Shown piece by piece: positions 7,436 through 15,985 of a stretch of DNA of 29,197 nt. Location of the stretch: positions 1-29,197 of the IMG/VR virus record IMGVR_UViG_3300025087_000257. One strand, 5' to 3'. The notes under the pieces were generated by a model. It was not told the DNA's origin. It made no database searches and saw only the letters and a program-made list of their open reading frames with translations. Each line of letters starts with the position of its first letter. Position 1 is the stretch's first letter. This stretch comes from a virus. The position numbers were made by a program, and so were the translations under genes.

Positions 7436-9805
7436 ATGCCTATAGATTTCTCTAAACTACCCACTAGTCAGGTAAAGGGTAAAATAGATTTCAGCAAACT
7501 AATACCTATTGCTACAAAACAAGAACCGGTAGAAAATCCTAATCAGAAATACATAGACCAGTTAGAAGCGTCTGGTAAGTCTGCTGCGGATTTAGCCAAG
7601 AACTCTTGGGTTGTTACTCCTTCTGCTAGTTTAAAAGGTGCGGGTAAGATATTGGATTTGGGTTCTAATATACCAGCGGCTCTTATTGATTATTCCACCA
7701 AATCTACAGACCCGACAGAAAAATATATAGCGAGAACACTATCAGAAGCTATGTCTGTAGCTATAAAAGAAAATAAGAGAGTAGGAGATGTGTTGTCTGA
7801 TAAGTTCGGGAACCCCAATAAACCCACCTATGGTAATGCTGCAATATATGGTAGTGCTATGTTAAAAACTCTTGCAGATTTTGGCGGCGATTTAAACCTA
7901 CTACCACTTGGAAAGATGATAAAAATGGTTAAGGGTTCTTCTACTTTAGCCAAGACAATGATTAAAGAGGGTGTTGGTTTAGTGGAAAAAGGTGTCGCTA
8001 AAGAAGTTGCGAGTACAGCCACGGAGAAGGCACCATCTTTAATATCAGAGTTCCACGGTACACAGAAAACGGTAGACGAAGGATTTGACGTTGTAAAGAA
8101 AGCAATAGATTACAATAGTATGCCAAAACCAGGGGCAGACCAAACACTATTCACCAAGATAACAGATGTTTTTAAAGATGTTAAGCCACTAATGAAAAAA
8201 CAAGAAACTATTTATAGTCAAGTAAGAAAGGAACGACTTGGTAAGGCAATGGCTGTTGGTAAAGATGTGCCGGGTTTAGATAAGGTTAAAGCAATGAAAT
8301 CCCAACTTGGCGGAGAAATAGATAAGGTAGAATTTGAATCTGTTGTTAAGAAGTTTTCACAAAATGAACTTAACAGGATAGTACAGTTGGTAGATGAAAG
8401 TCCGAAGTTGGCTGGTTTTGAGAAAGTTAATGCGTTAAATGGTATCGAAAGAATTATGGGTGAAAGGGGTGGTTCTCTTCCCAGACCCCACGAGTTAGAA
8501 TTACTAGAAAGAGTGTTTCCTAAAGAAGTGGTAAATGCTATGTTGGAATCAAGACCCTTTTGGACTAAAGCTAAAGAACTGGGTTATGAGATTGCCAATG
8601 TTCCTAGAGCGATAATGTCGTCTTTTGACTTATCTGCACCATTTAGACAGGGATTATTTATGTCGTCAAGAAAAGAGTTCTGGACTTCCTTGAAACCAAT
8701 GGTTAAATCTTTTGGGAGCGACAAAGCATTTGATGCGGTAAATGATAGTATTGTTAAGAGTGCAAACTATGAACTTATGAAAGAAAGTGGGCTTAGTTTA
8801 ACAAATCTTTTAACATCATCTGTAGCTAGAGAAGAGAAGTTTGCATCACAACTGGCGGAGAAAATACCAGTTTTTGGAAGAGGCATAAAGGCTTCGGGTA
8901 GGGCGTATACATCATTTCTTAATAAACTAAGGGTAGACACGTTTAATAGCCTTGTAAGCAATGCAGAAAAGGCTGGACTAAAACCATTAGAAAATATGGA
9001 ACTAACCAAAGAAATAGCACATTTTATTAATGCTGGAACTGGTAGGGGTAACTTGTTTAAGTCAATAGAGGGTTCTCAGGGTGCGGCAAAGGCTCTTAAT
9101 TCCTTCTTTTTCTCTCCAAGACTTATGTCATCTCGTATGACGCTTCTTAACCCAGTGTATTATGTTAAGGCAGACCCTTTTGTTAGGAAAGAAGCATTGA
9201 AATCTTTATTTGCATTAGCAGCTACAGCCACTACAGTAAATGCACTTGCCAAGGCTGGTGGTGCAGATGTTACCGTTGACCCAAGGAGTGCTGATTTTGG
9301 GAAGATAAAGATAGGAAACACTAGGGTTGATATTCTTGGTGGATTTCAACAGTATATAAGAGCGGCGGCACAATTAGCAACAGGTAAGACAGTTAATTCT
9401 CAAACAGGTAAGGAATATACATTAGGAGAAGGATATAAACCACAAACCAGACTAGATATATTGGCTAAGAATATAGAATATAAGGAAGCACCAATAGCAT
9501 CTTTTGTTACAGCATTGCTTAGGGGTAAAACATCATTTGGAGAAGATTTGAATGTTCCAAGGGAAGTAGCAATGAGAATGGTTCCAATGATAACACAGGA
9601 TTTAAAAGAGTTGTATGACGAAGACCCCAAACTACTACCTCTTGCTGTAGCAAGTGCATTGGGTTTTGGTATACAAACATATAAGGATAAATCTCCAGCA
9701 GAAAGACTAAAAGAGAAACAAGGTGTAAATGCCGAGAAGTTCTCTAAAGAAAACATACAGAAAAGAAGAGAAGAAATAATTAGAAAATACACAAAGGGCA
9801 AATAA
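7436..9805 (+). CDS. Large ejection-type virion protein with LPD38-like C-terminal region
   Basis: A 789-residue protein behind AAGGGGATAAA. IDFSKL occurs twice near the N-terminus (residues 3-8 and 17-22). Residues about 110-190 have apolar helices. The best conserved part is about 480-720: NAGTGRGNL, LNSFFFSPRLMSSRM, NPVYYV, VRKEALKSL, an Ala-rich apolar helix, DPRSADFGKIKIGNTRVDILGG and QQYIRAAAQL. That pattern resembles the large polyvalent protein associated domain LPD38 of phage and mobile-element proteins. As the longest of the three proteins before the spike, it most likely plays the part of T7 gp16 or P22 gp16/gp20. No lytic transglycosylase motif is visible. The stop overlaps the tail-spike ATG (TAATG). 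Confidence 0.65.
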   Translation: MPIDFSKLPTSQVKGKIDFSKLIPIATKQEPVENPNQKYIDQLEASGKSAADLAKNSWVVTPSASLKGAGKILDLGSNIPAALIDYSTKSTDPTEKYIARTLSEAMSVAIKENKRVGDVLSDKFGNPNKPTYGNAAIYGSAMLKTLADFGGDLNLLPLGKMIKMVKGSSTLAKTMIKEGVGLVEKGVAKEVASTATEKAPSLISEFHGTQKTVDEGFDVVKKAIDYNSMPKPGADQTLFTKITDVFKDVKPLMKKQETIYSQVRKERLGKAMAVGKDVPGLDKVKAMKSQLGGEIDKVEFESVVKKFSQNELNRIVQLVDESPKLAGFEKVNALNGIERIMGERGGSLPRPHELELLERVFPKEVVNAMLESRPFWTKAKELGYEIANVPRAIMSSFDLSAPFRQGLFMSSRKEFWTSLKPMVKSFGSDKAFDAVNDSIVKSANYELMKESGLSLTNLLTSSVAREEKFASQLAEKIPVFGRGIKASGRAYTSFLNKLRVDTFNSLVSNAEKAGLKPLENMELTKEIAHFINAGTGRGNLFKSIEGSQGAAKALNSFFFSPRLMSSRMTLLNPVYYVKADPFVRKEALKSLFALAATATTVNALAKAGGADVTVDPRSADFGKIKIGNTRVDILGGFQQYIRAAAQLATGKTVNSQTGKEYTLGEGYKPQTRLDILAKNIEYKEAPIASFVTALLRGKTSFGEDLNVPREVAMRMVPMITQDLKELYDEDPKLLPLAVASALGFGIQTYKDKSPAERLKEKQGVNAEKFSKENIQKRREEIIRKYTKGK

Positions 9806-12519
9806 TGAGTGCAACTAAAAATCTCCCACAGGTAAGAAAGTTTGCGGATTTTACTGACTTAAACACCTATTTACAGCAAAGTCATTCAGTGATACAAGAT
9901 GTTATAAATGACTATAATCTGTATGTAAGGGGTAAGTTCGATAGTCAAACTGGACACACCCACACTGGAACTAAACATAATGCACCCAATATCCCTGCTG
10001 GTGCTGTTGTATTAAATGCGGAGGAAGATGGTACTGTAAGAATAGCCAATCCTTCTGCTTTAAACTTCACTACAGGTCTTGATGTCGCTTCCACTGGTGG
10101 AAAGGCTGTTATCTCTGTAGATATATCAGAATTGCAAGTGGCGAGTGCTTCACAGTTGGGAATATTAAGCGCTGCGGATTGGTCTACATTTAATAATAAA
10201 CAACCTGCTGGTTCTTATGTAACTTATACAGGGGCTGTGGCGGATGTTGACTTAGGTCTTTTCGATATCACTGCAACTGTTTTAAACTGTGGTAGTTTTT
10301 ATGTAAATTATAAACCCGCACCAAATCCAGAGAGTGTACATTTCTATAAAAACTCGGCATGGAACGGATGTATATTAGGTCAAACATCAGATGACGCCGC
10401 CTTTGAGATATGGGGTGGAAGTAATTACAACACTGGTGCGTACTACACAATTTATGGTGCGGATTATGCAGAAGAAGGTGCAGACGGCGGTCATGGTGAT
10501 TTCCTATTCTTTCTAGGAAGTGCTACCGCCGAATTCAGGTGGTACAATGTAGCGTCACAAGCATTAATGAAGTTGGGCGATACAGGAGTATTGACACTAC
10601 CGAAATATACTACAGCAGGAATATTACACAATGCGGTAACTACCGGGATAGTGAGTAGTAGCTTAATAGTTCCTGCTGATATTGCAGTTGGCTATGTCTT
10701 GCCTACTGCCGGACAATTATTCCCGATAATCAAGGTCGCTGGTTTTACATCTGCAGATATTGATACCGCCTTAGGATTGGTACCCGCAACGGGGGCTGCT
10801 GTATTTTTCCCAGCCGGAACTTACGCAATAACAAAACAAATACTAGTACCTTATTCTAATGTTACGTTATATGGTGAGGGTAGCTCTACTATTATAAAAC
10901 CTGCCGTATGGGCTTCGTGGGCAACCCCCGCTCATTTTATTTATGCGACATCTAAGAATAACGTTACAATTAAAGATATGTATGTTGATGGAACCAATTG
11001 CACGGGCCAGGCATTTGATTGTATTAGTCTTTACAATAGCCACGATTGCAAGATATTTAATGTTACTGTTTACAAATCAGATAGATATGGGATATACGCA
11101 GGACAGTGTAATGGTACTATTATATCCGGATGCACTGCCGACGCCAACGGAGACGCTGGCATTTATTCTTATGGATACAATGGAGCCGGGTATAATACTG
11201 TTATTGTTGGTAATGTTACTAAAAATCACGTCAGCCCCTCTCTCGCCGGTATACAGATTTATTATCAAAGGGGAGGGGTAGTTTCTGGTAATACAAGTTA
11301 TAACGATCGCTTTGGCTTGTACTCATCAAACAATTCCGATGTAGAGGTTACCGGTAATTCATTTTATTATTCTACAGTTGAAGGTGCGTATTTTTATGGA
11401 GGTTCGGTTGTTTTCAATAATAATGAAATTGTTGCTTCTCTAATAGGATTGCAAATAGACGGGGTTTACGGTGGGTCATTTTGTGGCAATGTTATAAAGA
11501 ATTGTAGTCAGAGAGGTATTAGTATTACATATACCAATGCTTGTAGGGATTTGACCATATCTGGGAATTCTTTCTTTGAAAACGGTAACACATATGACGA
11601 TATTTATATCGGCGCAGGCACAACGGTAAATAGGGTTTTAATCGCAAATAATATATTCACAAGTGCTTCTGGAAAGGCAGAAAGAGCAATAAATATTTTA
11701 GGTGGTACAGACATTACAGTAGTTGGCAACTCCTCATACCTTCATGATACTTGTGGAATAAATATCGATGCTGGTGCAACTAATGTAAGGGTCGGTGTAA
11801 ATAACTTCATGGACGCAACCAAGCTAACTAATACTTGTACTACTTCAGTTGTTGATAATTATGACGGTACTAATTTTGAGTTCAACCAACCATTAAAACT
11901 CGGAACATTGGCTGGTGTATTATTTGGTACAGCAGGTGTAGTGAGTGCTTTAAGTTATGCTGATTTAAAAACAGGAGCCGGATATTACACAAGTGGGGAT
12001 AGTCCTAGTTTTGTTTCAATCACCGCAACAGGTCTAACAGTGAATGGTGCAACAGTATTAAACGAAGCAGGTGCAGACAGCGACACAAGAATAGAGGGTG
12101 TATCAAATACCCATCTTATATTCGCCGACGCTTCAGCGAATAATGTTGGAATAGGGTCTACGAACTACACCCCTTTACATCTGCTTCATGTGCAAGGCGA
12201 GAGCAATAGTCATGCACCAATTATAGCATTAACAGACAATTACGCTGGGCATGTGCAAGAGTGGCGGTTTCAGGCATTTGCAGACACACTTAATATAAGA
12301 AACGGCACAACTAATTTAATGGCGTTCGATGTGTCAGGTAATGCAACGCTTACCGGTATTTTAACAATCAGCTCAAATAAATTAAATATAGCAACGGCTA
12401 AAACCCCCGCAAGTCAAACCGATACGGGTTCAGTCGGCGACATATGTTGGGATGCTTCCTATATCTACGTTTGCACTGCAACAAATTATTGGGAGAGAAC
12501 GGCAATCGCTGCGTGGTAA
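9805..12519 (+). CDS. Tail spike / tail fibre with right-handed beta-helix
   Basis: A 904-residue receptor-binding protein. The N-terminal part (1-110) is helical then has GHTHTGTKH. Residues about 110-165 include LGILSAADWSTFNNKQPAG, a motif common in phage tail fibres. Residues about 312-680 are a pectate-lyase-like parallel beta-helix: GAAVFFPAGTYAIT, VTLYGEGSSTII, then many short turns of the type GN.(I/V/S)..N..GI...... The C-terminal part (about 690-904) has VNGATVLNEAGADSDTRIEG, FADASANNVGIG and a closing beta domain. Beta-helix spikes bind, and often cleave, host surface polysaccharide; catalytic residues cannot be picked by eye. The helix segment has somewhat different codon use from its flanks. 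Confidence 0.85.
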   Translation: MSATKNLPQVRKFADFTDLNTYLQQSHSVIQDVINDYNLYVRGKFDSQTGHTHTGTKHNAPNIPAGAVVLNAEEDGTVRIANPSALNFTTGLDVASTGGKAVISVDISELQVASASQLGILSAADWSTFNNKQPAGSYVTYTGAVADVDLGLFDITATVLNCGSFYVNYKPAPNPESVHFYKNSAWNGCILGQTSDDAAFEIWGGSNYNTGAYYTIYGADYAEEGADGGHGDFLFFLGSATAEFRWYNVASQALMKLGDTGVLTLPKYTTAGILHNAVTTGIVSSSLIVPADIAVGYVLPTAGQLFPIIKVAGFTSADIDTALGLVPATGAAVFFPAGTYAITKQILVPYSNVTLYGEGSSTIIKPAVWASWATPAHFIYATSKNNVTIKDMYVDGTNCTGQAFDCISLYNSHDCKIFNVTVYKSDRYGIYAGQCNGTIISGCTADANGDAGIYSYGYNGAGYNTVIVGNVTKNHVSPSLAGIQIYYQRGGVVSGNTSYNDRFGLYSSNNSDVEVTGNSFYYSTVEGAYFYGGSVVFNNNEIVASLIGLQIDGVYGGSFCGNVIKNCSQRGISITYTNACRDLTISGNSFFENGNTYDDIYIGAGTTVNRVLIANNIFTSASGKAERAINILGGTDITVVGNSSYLHDTCGINIDAGATNVRVGVNNFMDATKLTNTCTTSVVDNYDGTNFEFNQPLKLGTLAGVLFGTAGVVSALSYADLKTGAGYYTSGDSPSFVSITATGLTVNGATVLNEAGADSDTRIEGVSNTHLIFADASANNVGIGSTNYTPLHLLHVQGESNSHAPIIALTDNYAGHVQEWRFQAFADTLNIRNGTTNLMAFDVSGNATLTGILTISSNKLNIATAKTPASQTDTGSVGDICWDASYIYVCTATNYWERTAIAAW

Positions 12520-12560
12520 AGGATAATATTTTAGCCTAAATAGGCAAAGGGGATAGGGAG

Positions 12561-12779
12561 ATGACGCAGAAAGAGAAAGTAAGTATAGAGAGACTGGATG
12601 AAAAGGTCGGGAATATTCTAGACATATTAAAAGGAGAAGAGGGGTTATGTGTCAGGGTGACCAAAATTGAAGCAGATGTTAACGTCGCAAAAGGTTCGGT
12701 CAAGGCGACTATATACTGGGCTGGTTGCGCCGGAGCTATTATAGGAGCTATTGTGGCTTTTGTTGGAGGCAGAATATAA
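12561..12779 (+). CDS. XhlA-like small membrane protein of the lysis cassette
   Basis: A 72-residue protein behind AGGGAG. Residues 1-45 are charged and likely coiled coil (SIERLDEKVGNILDILK.. VTKIEADVNVAKG); residues about 47-68 form one glycine/alanine-rich transmembrane helix (YWAGCAGAIIGAIVAFVGG). This layout, soluble helix then C-terminal membrane anchor, is that of XhlA-type proteins which help the holin. The stop overlaps the next start (TAATG). Assignment rests on architecture and position. Confidence 0.6.
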   Translation: MTQKEKVSIERLDEKVGNILDILKGEEGLCVRVTKIEADVNVAKGSVKATIYWAGCAGAIIGAIVAFVGGRI

Positions 12780-12982
12780 TGAAACAATCAGAAAAGATGA
12801 CAATGGTGTGGGCGCAATTTATTGTATGGATACTTACAATAGTTTGTACGTTTCTGTTCAATAGAGATAGTGCTATATTGGTAGTTGTTTCGGGAGTGTT
12901 CGGTGGTACTTCAGCATGGCTATTTAAGATACGCTCTAAAGAAAAGTCCAGTGGTATTCCTCAAGAAAACAAGGGAGATTAA
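12779..12982 (+). CDS. Holin candidate, two transmembrane helices
   Basis: A 67-residue protein. An in-frame ATG lies 54 bases upstream, but the ATG at 12779 overlaps the previous stop and has GGAGGC ahead of it, so it is chosen. Two predicted membrane helices (about 8-26, MVWAQFIVWILTIVCTFLF, and about 30-50, AILVVVSGVFGGTSAWLF) are joined by a short NRDS turn, followed by a charged tail (KIRSKEKS..ENKGD). This is the layout of small two-helix holins, which permeabilise the inner membrane to release the endolysin. No specific holin family is recognised. Confidence 0.6.
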   Translation: MKQSEKMTMVWAQFIVWILTIVCTFLFNRDSAILVVVSGVFGGTSAWLFKIRSKEKSSGIPQENKGD

Positions 12983-13429
12983 ATGGATAGGCTAAAAAAC
13001 TATATTATAATAGCACTGCTTATCGCCGTGGGTGTTCTTGGATTTATCAATTCTTGTAAAGAACCTAAAATAGAGAAGTCCACAACCTATATCACATTAA
13101 AGGCGAAAGTCACAGGAGCCACATCAGCCACGGTTAAACCCACGGGAGAAATAATCTATACTGGAGACCATATGACAATAGATACTTCCTTTACCGATAA
13201 AGAAACAATTAAATATAGCAACACTGCCTTTCTATTCTTTAATCTGGGGTACGGGGTACAGGTTAATCCTAATTTTCTTGCACCATCTAAAGACATTATA
13301 ATCAACATAGAGAACTGGAGTTTAGGGGCAACTGTAAATCTAAGACCTTATCTTGTTTCACTGGACTACCAACATTTACATGCTTATCCTGACTTAATAC
13401 AGTTGAAAGTGTCAATACCGATATTCTAA
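12983..13429 (+). CDS. Membrane-anchored or lipoprotein-like protein, spanin candidate
   Basis: A 148-residue protein starting directly after the previous stop, behind GGGAGATTAA. Residues 7-24 are an apolar signal or anchor (YIIIALLIAVGVLGFINS), followed by Cys25; INSC could serve as a lipobox, though Asn at -2 is unusual. The rest is mostly beta strand. It sits between holin and endolysin genes, where spanins or endolysin helpers are common. A spanin role would imply a Gram-negative host, but no paired spanin is seen, so this is a guess. Confidence 0.45.
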   Translation: MDRLKNYIIIALLIAVGVLGFINSCKEPKIEKSTTYITLKAKVTGATSATVKPTGEIIYTGDHMTIDTSFTDKETIKYSNTAFLFFNLGYGVQVNPNFLAPSKDIIINIENWSLGATVNLRPYLVSLDYQHLHAYPDLIQLKVSIPIF

Positions 13430-13438
13430 GGGGTGGAG

Positions 13439-13933
13439 ATGTTAAAACTAGCAGAGTTTCATAATAATCTTCAATACAGCAACCTAAGAAGCAAAGGTTG
13501 GGATTTGTTAATTTTATACACCCAAGCCTACTGTGAGAGCAACTTGTCTAATGAATTAACAATGAACGCATATAATCCTTTTTCGGTAAAGGTGAGTAAA
13601 AATTGGAAGGGTGACGTATATCTGCTAAAGAACAATCCAGAGGTTGTAAATGGGAAGGAAGTAATAATACCAGATGTGTTTAAGAAGTACCCGAACTTTA
13701 CCACTGCAATATATGACTTTGCTAATACAATAGAAAGGGTTTATCCTGAGAGTTTTTTACACAGGAACGAATACAAGTTGTTTTATTATTGGTTGGTTAA
13801 TGGAAAGAGTAAGTATGCCACTTGTTTAAATTATCCCGAAAGGCTTGTAAGCAAGTATGAGGAATTAGATATAAATGATTTCAAGGAGTGTCTTAATTCT
13901 TGGGGCGAGAAGGTTCTGTGGGCGACTTCCTAA
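13439..13933 (+). CDS. Endolysin, glucosaminidase (FlgJ/muramidase-like) family
   Basis: A 164-residue protein. A GTG at 13433 is possible, but the AAGGGG at 13428-13433 is correctly spaced only for the ATG at 13439. Residues 28-58 show the glucosaminidase signature: TQAYCESNLS with the likely catalytic Glu33, then MNAYNPFSVKVSKNWKGDV, matching the QA..ES....NNLFGIK...W.G pattern, followed by the F..YP....A..DF segment. Members cleave the glycan strand of peptidoglycan. No signal peptide is seen, so release through the holin candidate upstream is expected. It is the last gene of the plus-strand arm. Confidence 0.75.
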   Translation: MLKLAEFHNNLQYSNLRSKGWDLLILYTQAYCESNLSNELTMNAYNPFSVKVSKNWKGDVYLLKNNPEVVNGKEVIIPDVFKKYPNFTTAIYDFANTIERVYPESFLHRNEYKLFYYWLVNGKSKYATCLNYPERLVSKYEELDINDFKECLNSWGEKVLWATS

Positions 13934-13942
13934 TGTTCCTAT

Positions 13943-13972
13943 GGCGGAAGATTATCGGATTTATCCTCCGCC
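13943..13972. terminator. Hairpin between convergent operons, probable terminator
   Basis: GGCGGA at 13943-13948 pairs with TCCGCC at 13967-13972 around an 18-base loop that can pair further in part. It lies in the 51 bases between the stops of the two convergent arms and is followed on the plus strand by a weak T-rich stretch. It may stop transcription from either side. Confidence 0.6.
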
Positions 13973-13984
13973 TTTACTATTCCC

Positions 13985-14209
13985 TTACTTACTAGTTCCA
14001 AATATCTGACCAAATAACTCATTAACTGCATTATCCTGACCTACATGAAAAGTGTTTGGTGCTTCCCCTAATTCTGCATTTTCAATCCTTAAACAATCCT
14101 TGAACGACTGCTTTAATATGTGACACACCTTTAGTTGATTGTTGGGTGTTAGCACCGAACTAGCCATTATATCCCGTTTAATCTTAGAGAATATCTGTGG
14201 TAGTTCCAT
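13985..14209 (-). CDS. Small hypothetical protein, last gene of the minus arm
   Basis: A 74-residue protein of unknown function. A TTG at 14224 is also open, but the ATG at 14209 overlaps the upstream stop (TAATG) and has GGAGGA four bases ahead, so it is preferred. The sequence is hydrophilic, with a helical middle (LKVCHILKQSFKDCLRIENAE). No domain is recognised. Confidence 0.6.
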   Translation of the reverse strand: MELPQIFSKIKRDIMASSVLTPNNQLKVCHILKQSFKDCLRIENAELGEAPNTFHVGQDNAVNELFGQIFGTSK

Positions 14210-14502
14210 TATTCCTCCACCCAAGCATAACCATTTTTAGGATTTACCTTATCTGCTGTACTGGGTGAATACTGCAACCAATACATACTAAAGGAACTAT
14301 CCCAATATTTCTTTCTCATATCTTTATGCTTTTTCCTCATTTTCTTTTTAATGTGGTTTGCAAGGGTTTTCTCGTTTGCCTTGGTAAGATGTACCTTGGT
14401 CACATTAATGCTAGTTCCTTCTAACGTCTTAACCTTAAACAATTTACAATAGAAATCCTCATAGCATTTAATTCTAGTTAGACTTGGTAGTTTTTTTAAC
14501 AT
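14209..14502 (-). CDS. Small basic hypothetical protein
   Basis: A 97-residue, very lysine-rich protein behind AAAGGAGGAACA. A strongly basic helix (about 40-65, KANEKTLANHIKKKMRKKHKDMRKK) could bind nucleic acid. It overlaps the upstream gene by 29 bases and the downstream start by one. No family recognised. Confidence 0.6.
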   Translation of the reverse strand: MLKKLPSLTRIKCYEDFYCKLFKVKTLEGTSINVTKVHLTKANEKTLANHIKKKMRKKHKDMRKKYWDSSFSMYWLQYSPSTADKVNPKNGYAWVEE

Positions 14503-14863
14503 TGTTCCTCCTTTGTTTCTTTATAGGTTCTTTACGGCAAGGGGCAAAACCTTTTCTGGTTATCCAACACTCTCTGGCAAGTTCACACCTTCCCTTATCC
14601 TCAAAACACATCATAAGTTCGCCGAGTTCTATTGCCTTATAAACATTGTCATATATAACACCCTTCTTGCCGTTCATATACCGTTGTAATTGTTCTAAAT
14701 CCTCATTAGCTATTTTAAGTTGCCATTGTCCATCTTGACCACTGGCATAATCCTTTTGTGCCATATTCACTCTTAGAACATAATCAGCCAGTAGATATAT
14801 GGTAAGACCCAATTCCTTTATCTTTAAGTGGTCTAGTATTCTTGGTAGTAGTTCATCTTTCAT
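14474..14863 (-). CDS. Hypothetical protein with C-terminal cysteine cluster and basic tail
   Basis: A 129-residue protein behind GGGAGGG. The N-terminal two thirds are helical (LLPRILDHLKIKELGLTIYLLADYVLRV). Four cysteines between about residues 86 and 109 (MMCFEDKGRCELARECWITRKGFAPC) might bind a metal, and the last 20 residues are strongly basic. Its start overlaps the upstream stop by four bases. Function unknown. Confidence 0.6.
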   Translation of the reverse strand: MKDELLPRILDHLKIKELGLTIYLLADYVLRVNMAQKDYASGQDGQWQLKIANEDLEQLQRYMNGKKGVIYDNVYKAIELGELMMCFEDKGRCELARECWITRKGFAPCRKEPIKKQRRNNVKKTTKSN

Positions 14864-15093
14864 AAGCCCTCCCCAAATATCAATTTCATTTTCCTATCGA
14901 TTGTGCCGACCCCGACAAATTCGCCGAAATCATTCCTAAAGAACTCTATACCCTCAATACCTGTTTCTCGTTCCATACCATCATCTAGTTTACCCACTGC
15001 TTCATAGAACTCGTTTTCCACCCTTTGTAGTTCTTCCCACCATTCTTTCATTAGTTTAAGTTGCTTCTTGGTTGGTTTTACCGTGTATCGCAT
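14860..15093 (-). CDS. Small hypothetical protein
   Basis: A 77-residue protein behind ACGGAGGGGAT. The N-terminal half is a charged helix (KPTKKQLKLMKEWWEELQRVENEFYEAVGKL); the C-terminal half is likely beta (EFFRNDFGEFVGVGTIDRKMKLIFGEG). It is linked to the next gene by an ATGA overlap. No family recognised. Confidence 0.6.
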   Translation of the reverse strand: MRYTVKPTKKQLKLMKEWWEELQRVENEFYEAVGKLDDGMERETGIEGIEFFRNDFGEFVGVGTIDRKMKLIFGEGL

Positions 15094-15150
15094 ATCCCCT
15101 CCGTGATATAGCTGTTTTATACCCCTAAATCGCTCTAGGATTGATTCTGG

Positions 15151-15166
15151 TGGACTTTAATGTCCA
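15151..15166. repeat. Short perfect inverted repeat in the 15094-15232 spacer
   Basis: TGGAC and GTCCA flank a six-base loop. The surrounding 139-base spacer also holds a CGAGT/ACTCG pair and no convincing gene. The left arm carries the TGGACT string that recurs at 15714, 16116 and 16231. Possible operator or RNA hairpin; function unknown. Confidence 0.35.
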
Positions 15167-15232
15167 AAACGAGTGTAAGTACGTTGTAATAATTAAACTC
15201 GCTACAGCCAATCGTGGTGATGTTGTGAGCGT

Positions 15233-15550
15233 CTACAATAACCTCATAATACTATTGAATTTCCTTAAAGGAATAACAAGATAACCGCTATCTTTATAAC
15301 CTTCATTAAGAAGGGCTATTTTAGTTTCTTTTCTATCTTTGTTTATTAGTGATTTCACGATAAAGTCTGGCTCGGTGCAGTTATCCCAAAATTTATTTCT
15401 ATACGGTTTTAAATCGTTCATTGCCTCAAAGAAGTCATTATTTGTCTTGCCCACACATTGGGAACCAATATAAAAAGATTTCATTTCTTGTTTATCTAAA
15501 CAGGATAGTGTTATAGTTGGACCATTGTTTAGTTTAATTTTTTGTTTCAT
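15233..15550 (-). CDS. Hypothetical protein
   Basis: A 105-residue protein, mixed alpha/beta and slightly basic, with GAGAGG ahead of the ATG. It overlaps the small upstream gene by 17 bases. The middle (FFEAMNDLKPYRNKFWDNC) looks helical and the end (SGYLVIPLRKFNSIMRLL) beta then helix. No family recognised. Confidence 0.6.
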   Translation of the reverse strand: MKQKIKLNNGPTITLSCLDKQEMKSFYIGSQCVGKTNNDFFEAMNDLKPYRNKFWDNCTEPDFIVKSLINKDRKETKIALLNEGYKDSGYLVIPLRKFNSIMRLL

Positions 15551-15683
15551 TTAACCTCTCTATTAAAATATAGTCATAAATAAGGTATTTGGTAATATAT
15601 GGTATAACGGTGTCAATGTTTTTATCATCACACGCCATAAGAAAACTCTCATAATTATCACCACTTACCGTTATTTTATACAC
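15534..15683 (-). CDS. 49-residue hypothetical protein, GTG start
   Basis: A short open frame starting with GTG at 15683 behind a textbook AAAAGGAGGATTAA, ending at the TAA at 15534-15536 inside the next gene. The product starts VYKITVSGDNYESFLMACDD and continues with an apolar, tyrosine-rich stretch (PYITKYLIYDYILIERL). The ribosome binding site and coupling to the next gene are the main support. No family recognised. Confidence 0.55.
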   Translation of the reverse strand: MYKITVSGDNYESFLMACDDKNIDTVIPYITKYLIYDYILIERLNETKN

Positions 15684-15932
15684 TTAATCCTCCTTTTAAT
15701 TGAGATAGGCGATTGGACTTACGGGATATACCCAGTATATCTTGCCAATACTTGCTGTCCGCTATTCTCGTCAGAACCTACCCCACAAGACCCCGTGAAT
15801 TATGCTTGCTCAGAACGTCATCTAAGTCAGAGGCACACAGGGTAACTCAAAACCCAGAGATTTGTGCTTGCCACACTTTAGCGTGGTATAGGCATACTGG
15901 GTCAATCATTTATTGGAGGCGGGGATGACACC

Positions 15933-15944
15933 GTGAAATTTCAC
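15933..15944. promoter_or_regulatory. 12-base perfect palindrome
   Basis: GTGAAATTTCAC is fully self-complementary and could be the site of a dimeric DNA-binding protein. It lies in the middle of the non-coding stretch. No cognate protein is known. Confidence 0.35.
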
Positions 15945-15985
15945 CTATAGGCATCTTATCGGCTGTGCTAAGCACAATTAAGTCA

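Noticed and set aside
10943-11281. Plus-strand 112-residue frame inside the tail spike
   Set aside because: Out-of-frame shadow of the beta-helix; the spike frame is clearly coding.
12725-12778. Longer start for the holin candidate
   Set aside because: The extension lies in the upstream gene out of frame and lacks a ribosome binding site; the ATG at 12779 has GGAGGC and a stop overlap.
15094-15232. Protein remnant in the spacer on the minus strand
   Set aside because: A 30-odd codon frame reads like protein, but it has no usable start codon or ribosome binding site and cannot be supported.
15713-15928. Plus-strand 71-residue frame in the structured locus
   Set aside because: No ribosome binding site, odd composition, and it runs through several hairpins; more likely chance.
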